DNA of 64,000 nucleotides, taken from positions 1 to 64,000 of the forward strand of contig JAEUIA010000054.1 of assembly GCA_016795245.1 (NCBI GenBank), in the 5' to 3' direction. Position numbers and translations under genes: made by a program. The DNA is from Planctomycetota bacterium. GTDB lineage: Bacteria; Planctomycetota; UBA1135; GCA-002686595. Of the stretch, positions 60,400 through 64,000 are shown one piece after another; position 1 is the stretch's first letter, and each line of letters starts with the position of its first letter. Under the pieces are notes generated by a model that ran no database searches, was not told the origin of the DNA, and worked only from the letters and a program-made list of their open reading frames with translations.

Positions 60400-63051
60400 A
60401 TGAACTGCATTCTCTTCGTCTCCTCCCTTGCAACCGCAACCCTGCTCCTAGGTTCGTCCGCCACCGCGCTGCCTGCTCCCCAGATGATCGCGGGCGATTC
60501 TGTCGTCGGCGCTGCAGGCGGCGACCAGTACGCGCCGCAAGTTGCTGCCGGCGGTGCCGGGTCGTTGGTCGTGTGGTCCGACTCGCGCTCGACCCTCGGC
60601 GGCGCACAGAGCACGTCCGAAGTCGATGTCTTTGCGCTGCGTCTCGACACGAACGGCACGGCCCTCGATGTGACCGCCATTCCCGTGGCGGTAGACCTCG
60701 GCTACCAGCGCAGTCCGCAAGTCGCGTGGAACGGGTCGAACTGGCTGGTCGTCTGGGAAAATCAGGACGCCACGAGCGGTTTCTTCTCGGCCGGTTTGCG
60801 CGGAGCACGGATCTCTCCGAACGGCACTGTTCTCGATCCGACGGGCTTCGCCATTCGCGCGACGCAGAGTGCAAGCGTGCTGTGGTCTCTGTGCGCCAAC
60901 GGTTCCGATTGGATCGTGGCAGTCGAGGGCACTTCAGCGGGCGACAACGACCTCATGGGGGTGCGCATCGCTGCCGACGGGTCTGTCTCCGCTGCGGTCG
61001 TGCTGCAGCCTGCCGACTTCTTCCTACACTTCGACATCCGCGTGCTCGCCGCGCAAGGCGAGGTGCTCCTCGTTTGGGCCGGACAAAACAACCCCGTGGC
61101 GCGCCGCTTCAACAGCGCACTCGCGCCGATCGCCCCTACCTTCAATTTGGTGAGTGCGAACGTGGCCTCGAACGGATCCGGCTACTACGTCCTTTGGAAC
61201 GGACCAGGAGGCAATCTGGTGGGTTCTCCCATGTCGCTCACGGGATCGCTGGCGCTACCGGCGGGCGCACCGCTGATGTCCGACTCCGGAGTGCACGAAA
61301 CTCCGCGCGCGACGTGGGACGGCTCGCGTTGGTGGGTGGCCGTGGGCCACATCACGCAGGGCGTCCTCGGAGCACGCGTGAATGCCGACGGATCTGTCGT
61401 CGACTTTGGCGGCCAGTTGGTTCAAGCGCTGGGAGGCGACACGATCTACGGTGCTCAAGTCGCCGGACTCGGCTCGGGCGGTGCACAGTTCGTTTGGTCG
61501 GGCGCTCTCGCAGGTAGCGGTGGCTCGCAGGATGTATTCGGCCGCAGCGCTTCAGGCGCATTCGGCTTGAGCGCGCGCGGCGTGGTCTCGCACGCAGCGC
61601 CTCTGCAACTCGCGCCAAAAGTGTGCGCGGGCCCCGACGGTTATGTGGTCGCATTCGAGAGCCACATCGGCACGGAACGCAGGATCATGGTCCAGCGCCT
61701 GGACCCGCATGGGCTGGCGATCGATTCCGAACCCTTGCTCGTGGGCTCCGCGCCGTTGGCCAGCGGACCGAGCGTGGCATGGAACGGATCGGTGTTCTGC
61801 ATCGTGTGGAACGACGGATTGAACGTGGTCGCTCGGCGCATGGCCGTCGACGGCACTTTGCTCGACGCCGCGCCGATCGCCGTCATGCCGGGTTCGTCGG
61901 CCGACGTGGCTGCGGTCGACGGCACATTCCTCGTCGTCACGACGAGCTACCTGACCAACCCGCAGTTCCGGTATTGCTTCGTGCGGCGGCTGGACGGGGC
62001 GACAGGCGCACTGCTCGATCCGAACGCGTTCTCGCTGGGCGGCAACTTCGCGCAGTTCGCGCGCGTGGCTTCACTCGGCGACCGGTGGATCGTCGTGTAC
62101 CAGACCAACGATTCACACAACAGCCCGCAGGCTTCGATCGTGTCCGTCACCGTGCGTCCCGACGGCAGTTTCGATCCGGGCATCAGTCTCGGATATCCGG
62201 GCGGCACTCCGGAGATCGCGGCCGGCAACGGCGGCGCACTCGTCGTGTGGCGATACTTGAGCAATGCCAACGCGAACAACGACGTGGTCTGCCGTCGCAT
62301 ACGCGCGGACGGAACGGTCGGTCCGCAGACGCTCGTCAGTGCGGCAGCCGGCCGGCAGATGCACCCTACGGTCGCGTGGACCGGAACGCAGTGGTTGTTG
62401 GCCTGGGAAGATCAGCGCAACCAACTCGCGTTCTTCGACACGCGCACCGATATCTACGGAGCACGCGTCAGCGCGGACGGTGCTCTGCTGGATCCGAACG
62501 GATTCCTCTGGCAAGGCGGCGTGCAGCCCGTCGTTCTCCCTGAACTCGCGGAGCGCGGGGGTCGCAATCTGTTCGTCGCTTGCGTGCAGCACCCGGAGTC
62601 GCCGCTCGGCGGCTATCGCCTTGAGGTGCAGGTCACAGCAGGCGACTGCTTCGCCCCGGCGCGCTACTGCACCGCCACGGCGAACTCGAGCGGCCAGCCT
62701 GCCCGCATCGATGCTTCAGGCAGCACGAGCATCAGCGCCGACGACCTCGTGTTGTCGGCCTCGAACTTGCCGGCCAACACGATCGGCCTCTTCTTCCAGG
62801 GCACGCACCCCGCGCTCCCCGCCGTCGCATTCGGGAATGGGACGCGTTGCGTCGCGGGGGCCTTGCGTCGACTCGCCGTCGTGCAGGCCGGCCAAAACAG
62901 CGTCGTGCAGCCGCAGTCCTGGACATCGCCCGGGTGGATCGGAGTGCAGCCGACGTCCACTCGTTACGTGCAGTTCTGGTTCCGCGATGTGCCCGCGGGC
63001 GGCGCTGCGTTCAATACGACGGATGCACTGGAACTGACTTTCTGTCCGTAG
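60400..63051 (+). CDS. Large secreted repeat protein with Planctomycetota-type C-terminal module
   Basis: This 883-aa exported protein has a signal peptide (NCILFVSSLATATLLLG...). About ten repeats of 55-70 residues follow, each with a VAWNGSNWLVVWEN-like strand pair and a downstream ARxSPNGTVLDPTGF-like turn, the pattern of large bacterial exoproteins with a beta-propeller fold. The C-terminal roughly 140 residues (CFAPARYC, LVLSASNLPANTIGLFFQGT, FGNGTRCVAGALRRL, VQFWFRD) are related to the end of the 609-aa protein at 28688. No enzyme motif is seen. The gene is the sole content of a 3.1-kb unit flanked by 91-bp direct repeats, which suggests it was acquired by insertion. Confidence 0.85.
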   Translation: MNCILFVSSLATATLLLGSSATALPAPQMIAGDSVVGAAGGDQYAPQVAAGGAGSLVVWSDSRSTLGGAQSTSEVDVFALRLDTNGTALDVTAIPVAVDLGYQRSPQVAWNGSNWLVVWENQDATSGFFSAGLRGARISPNGTVLDPTGFAIRATQSASVLWSLCANGSDWIVAVEGTSAGDNDLMGVRIAADGSVSAAVVLQPADFFLHFDIRVLAAQGEVLLVWAGQNNPVARRFNSALAPIAPTFNLVSANVASNGSGYYVLWNGPGGNLVGSPMSLTGSLALPAGAPLMSDSGVHETPRATWDGSRWWVAVGHITQGVLGARVNADGSVVDFGGQLVQALGGDTIYGAQVAGLGSGGAQFVWSGALAGSGGSQDVFGRSASGAFGLSARGVVSHAAPLQLAPKVCAGPDGYVVAFESHIGTERRIMVQRLDPHGLAIDSEPLLVGSAPLASGPSVAWNGSVFCIVWNDGLNVVARRMAVDGTLLDAAPIAVMPGSSADVAAVDGTFLVVTTSYLTNPQFRYCFVRRLDGATGALLDPNAFSLGGNFAQFARVASLGDRWIVVYQTNDSHNSPQASIVSVTVRPDGSFDPGISLGYPGGTPEIAAGNGGALVVWRYLSNANANNDVVCRRIRADGTVGPQTLVSAAAGRQMHPTVAWTGTQWLLAWEDQRNQLAFFDTRTDIYGARVSADGALLDPNGFLWQGGVQPVVLPELAERGGRNLFVACVQHPESPLGGYRLEVQVTAGDCFAPARYCTATANSSGQPARIDASGSTSISADDLVLSASNLPANTIGLFFQGTHPALPAVAFGNGTRCVAGALRRLAVVQAGQNSVVQPQSWTSPGWIGVQPTSTRYVQFWFRDVPAGGAAFNTTDALELTFCP

Positions 63052-63056
63052 GCAAC

Positions 63057-63085
63057 CGGGGCCGAGCGCATGTCGTTCGGCCCCG
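63057..63085 (+). terminator. Hairpin terminator candidate after the secreted-protein gene
   Basis: CGGGGCCGA (63057-63065) and TCGGCCCCG (63077-63085) form a 9-bp stem with an 11-nt loop, 6 nt after the stop codon. No U-tract follows, so termination might be factor-dependent. Confidence 0.5.
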
Positions 63086-63116
63086 AGCTGCTGCTCGTTG
63101 TCGGGCTCCGAAGAGC

Positions 63117-63207
63117 CGATCGACGCCGTGATGGCGGCGCAAGCCGACCTGGTCGAAGTCGTGCACACGCTGCGCCAGGTCGTGTGCGTGAAGGGCTGAT
63201 GTCGCAG
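63117..63207. repeat. 91-bp direct repeat, copy 2 (rtcB 3' end duplicate)
   Basis: This copy is identical to 60007-60097. It contains the last rtcB codons and stop but is not attached to an rtcB reading frame here. It ends 5 bp before the stop of the leftward DUF1579 gene. Before the insertion, rtcB and the DUF1579 gene were therefore probably convergent with about 12 bp between stops. Confidence 0.95.
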
Positions 63208-63211
63208 GCGC

Positions 63212-63700
63212 TCAGGCGCGCTTGTAGTGGCTCGTCATCATCTTGATTTCCTTGCCGTCCGGCATGGTGGCGAACATCTCGAAGATGTGCTCGTCCTTGC
63301 TGATCAGCTTGTCGGTCACGCGGTGCTTGAGGACCGAGTTCGTCATGCAGCTGAAGAACTCGCCGTCGAGCATGAGCGTGTCGCCCTTCTTCGTGCCGCG
63401 CAGCGTGCAGAGGACGCCCGCCATCGAATCGACCCAGGTCGACACGAACTGCTTGTTGTGAGCTTCGTATCCGAACGTGCAGCAGCCGGTGAAGGGCGCG
63501 CCCATCAACGTCGTCTCGAATTTGCTGGTGGTCCAGAACTCGCCGATCTTCTCGACGATCTCGGTGGCGGCCGTCTCCATCGGCGGCTGGCTCGGGTCCA
63601 TGTAGAACTTGCACGCGACTTTCCACTTGCCGGCGAGGCTCTGGATCAGCTTGTGCTCGGCGGTCGGTTGCGGCATCTGGTGTTCGGTCTGCTCGGTCAT
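63212..63700 (-). CDS. DUF1579 family protein
   Basis: This 162-aa soluble protein has the DUF1579 pattern: AEHKLIQSLAGKWKVACKFY near the start, then GEFWTTSKFETTLMGAPFTG, FGYEAHNKQFVSTWVDSMAG and KGDTLMLDGEF. The family has a lipocalin-like beta-barrel of unknown function. The ATG at 63700 is supported by a strong AAGGAGA ribosome site. A signal peptide is not seen. It lies convergent to rtcB, now separated from it by the inserted unit. Confidence 0.9.
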   Translation of the reverse strand: MTEQTEHQMPQPTAEHKLIQSLAGKWKVACKFYMDPSQPPMETAATEIVEKIGEFWTTSKFETTLMGAPFTGCCTFGYEAHNKQFVSTWVDSMAGVLCTLRGTKKGDTLMLDGEFFSCMTNSVLKHRVTDKLISKDEHIFEMFATMPDGKEIKMMTSHYKRA

Positions 63701-63852
63701 GGGAATCTCCTTTGGGCGTCGGAATGCGGGAAGGGTCGGCCTCGAAACACGCCGAGGCCGCGGCCGAGCAGGATAACCGCAGGCGCACACGCGCAGATGT
63801 TGCTCGACGAACTCGAACTCGACTCGTACACGGACGGTATGCTCAGCGCCCG

Positions 63853-64000
63853 ATGAGCCGATCCCACGATCCCGATTTCTGGCAGGTGACCCCGCTGGCT
63901 TCTTTCCCTCCGATGGAGCAGTGGGACGACTGGACCGAGTACGACGGCAAGGCGTGGCCCAAGAAGGTCGAGAAGCGCTACACGCTCGTGCCGACGACGT
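63853..64000 (+). CDS. Molybdopterin-dependent oxidoreductase, N-terminus (cut by window end)
   Basis: Only the first 49 residues are in the window. WDDWTEYDGKAWPKKVEKRY followed by TLVPTT is the pattern that opens large molybdopterin oxidoreductases of the DMSO-reductase superfamily in this type of bacterium, in which a CxxCxxxC iron-sulfur motif comes next. The ferredoxin-NrfD fusion at 57319-58860 is the expected electron-transfer partner. The assignment depends on a short remembered motif, so it is tentative. The ATG at 63853 is the first in frame, with a gap of about 150 bp from the divergent DUF1579 gene. Confidence 0.65.
   Translation, partial: MSRSHDPDFWQVTPLASFPPMEQWDDWTEYDGKAWPKKVEKRYTLVPTT

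Noticed and set aside
1-64000. tRNA, rRNA, CRISPR, riboswitch, transposase or phage signals
   Set aside because: I looked for cloverleaf-like stretches with CCA or T-loop motifs, spaced direct repeats, and DDE or tyrosine recombinase motifs. None was convincing by eye; a covariance-model scan could still find small RNAs.

Overview
This is a GC-rich bacterial chromosomal segment that most resembles a member of the Planctomycetota. That placement is an inference. It rests on several large secreted proteins with a CFGDG/CPCGN...LFFQG...FGDG-type C-terminal module, DUF4394 and YfhO-type proteins, prepilin-like proteins in a non-pilus setting, and many GTGA/ATGA gene overlaps with GTG or TTG starts. 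I see no rRNA, tRNA, CRISPR array, phage genes or transposase. The window ends inside a gene.

Region 1-8.9 kb holds a PLP aldolase, a short crotonase, a small lipoprotein, FAD glycerol-3-phosphate dehydrogenase, a patatin, and two overlapping M14 carboxypeptidase-like genes. The first M14 gene has lost the zinc ligands and the second keeps them. Region 9-13 kb is a leftward cluster of three type IV-pilin-like genes plus a HEAT-repeat exoprotein. Region 13.2-18.3 kb holds truA, a DUF3187-like outer-membrane lipoprotein, and a BlaI / M56 peptidase / coiled-coil three-gene unit with a candidate operator. Region 18.3-28.6 kb holds acylphosphatase, a thioredoxin-HEAT fusion, a PduO-type cobalamin adenosyltransferase, a triplicated DUF4394 protein, a SpoU methyltransferase, a threonine dehydratase-like enzyme, a large envelope protein and a Dus enzyme.

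Region 28.7-35.6 kb holds a secreted propeller-like protein, speA coupled to an FKBP/SlyD-like isomerase, a gluzincin with two binding domains, and an interrupted exported beta-rich gene. Region 35.6-57.3 kb has a surface-carbohydrate theme: GT-C-like membrane proteins, a WalW-type deacetylase coupled to a carbamoyltransferase, a CDP-alcohol phosphotransferase, a flippase, and two giant YfhO-like proteins in tandem behind an aminotransferase. The queuosine-precursor transporter, mutM and a CocE hydrolase are interspersed.

Region 57.3-64 kb begins with a fused ferredoxin/NrfD membrane protein and rtcB. It ends with the start of what looks like a molybdopterin oxidoreductase, the likely catalytic partner of the fused protein. 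Between them lies a 2.65-kb secreted-protein gene bracketed by two perfect 91-bp copies of the rtcB 3' end, which looks like an insertion that regenerated the target gene.

The most unusual non-coding signals are two very long inverted repeats (1-128 and 20524-20632). They share a 12-nt outer block and a 15-nt core separated by exactly 20 unrelated nucleotides, so they form a modular hairpin family. A third, partial copy lies at 166-182.
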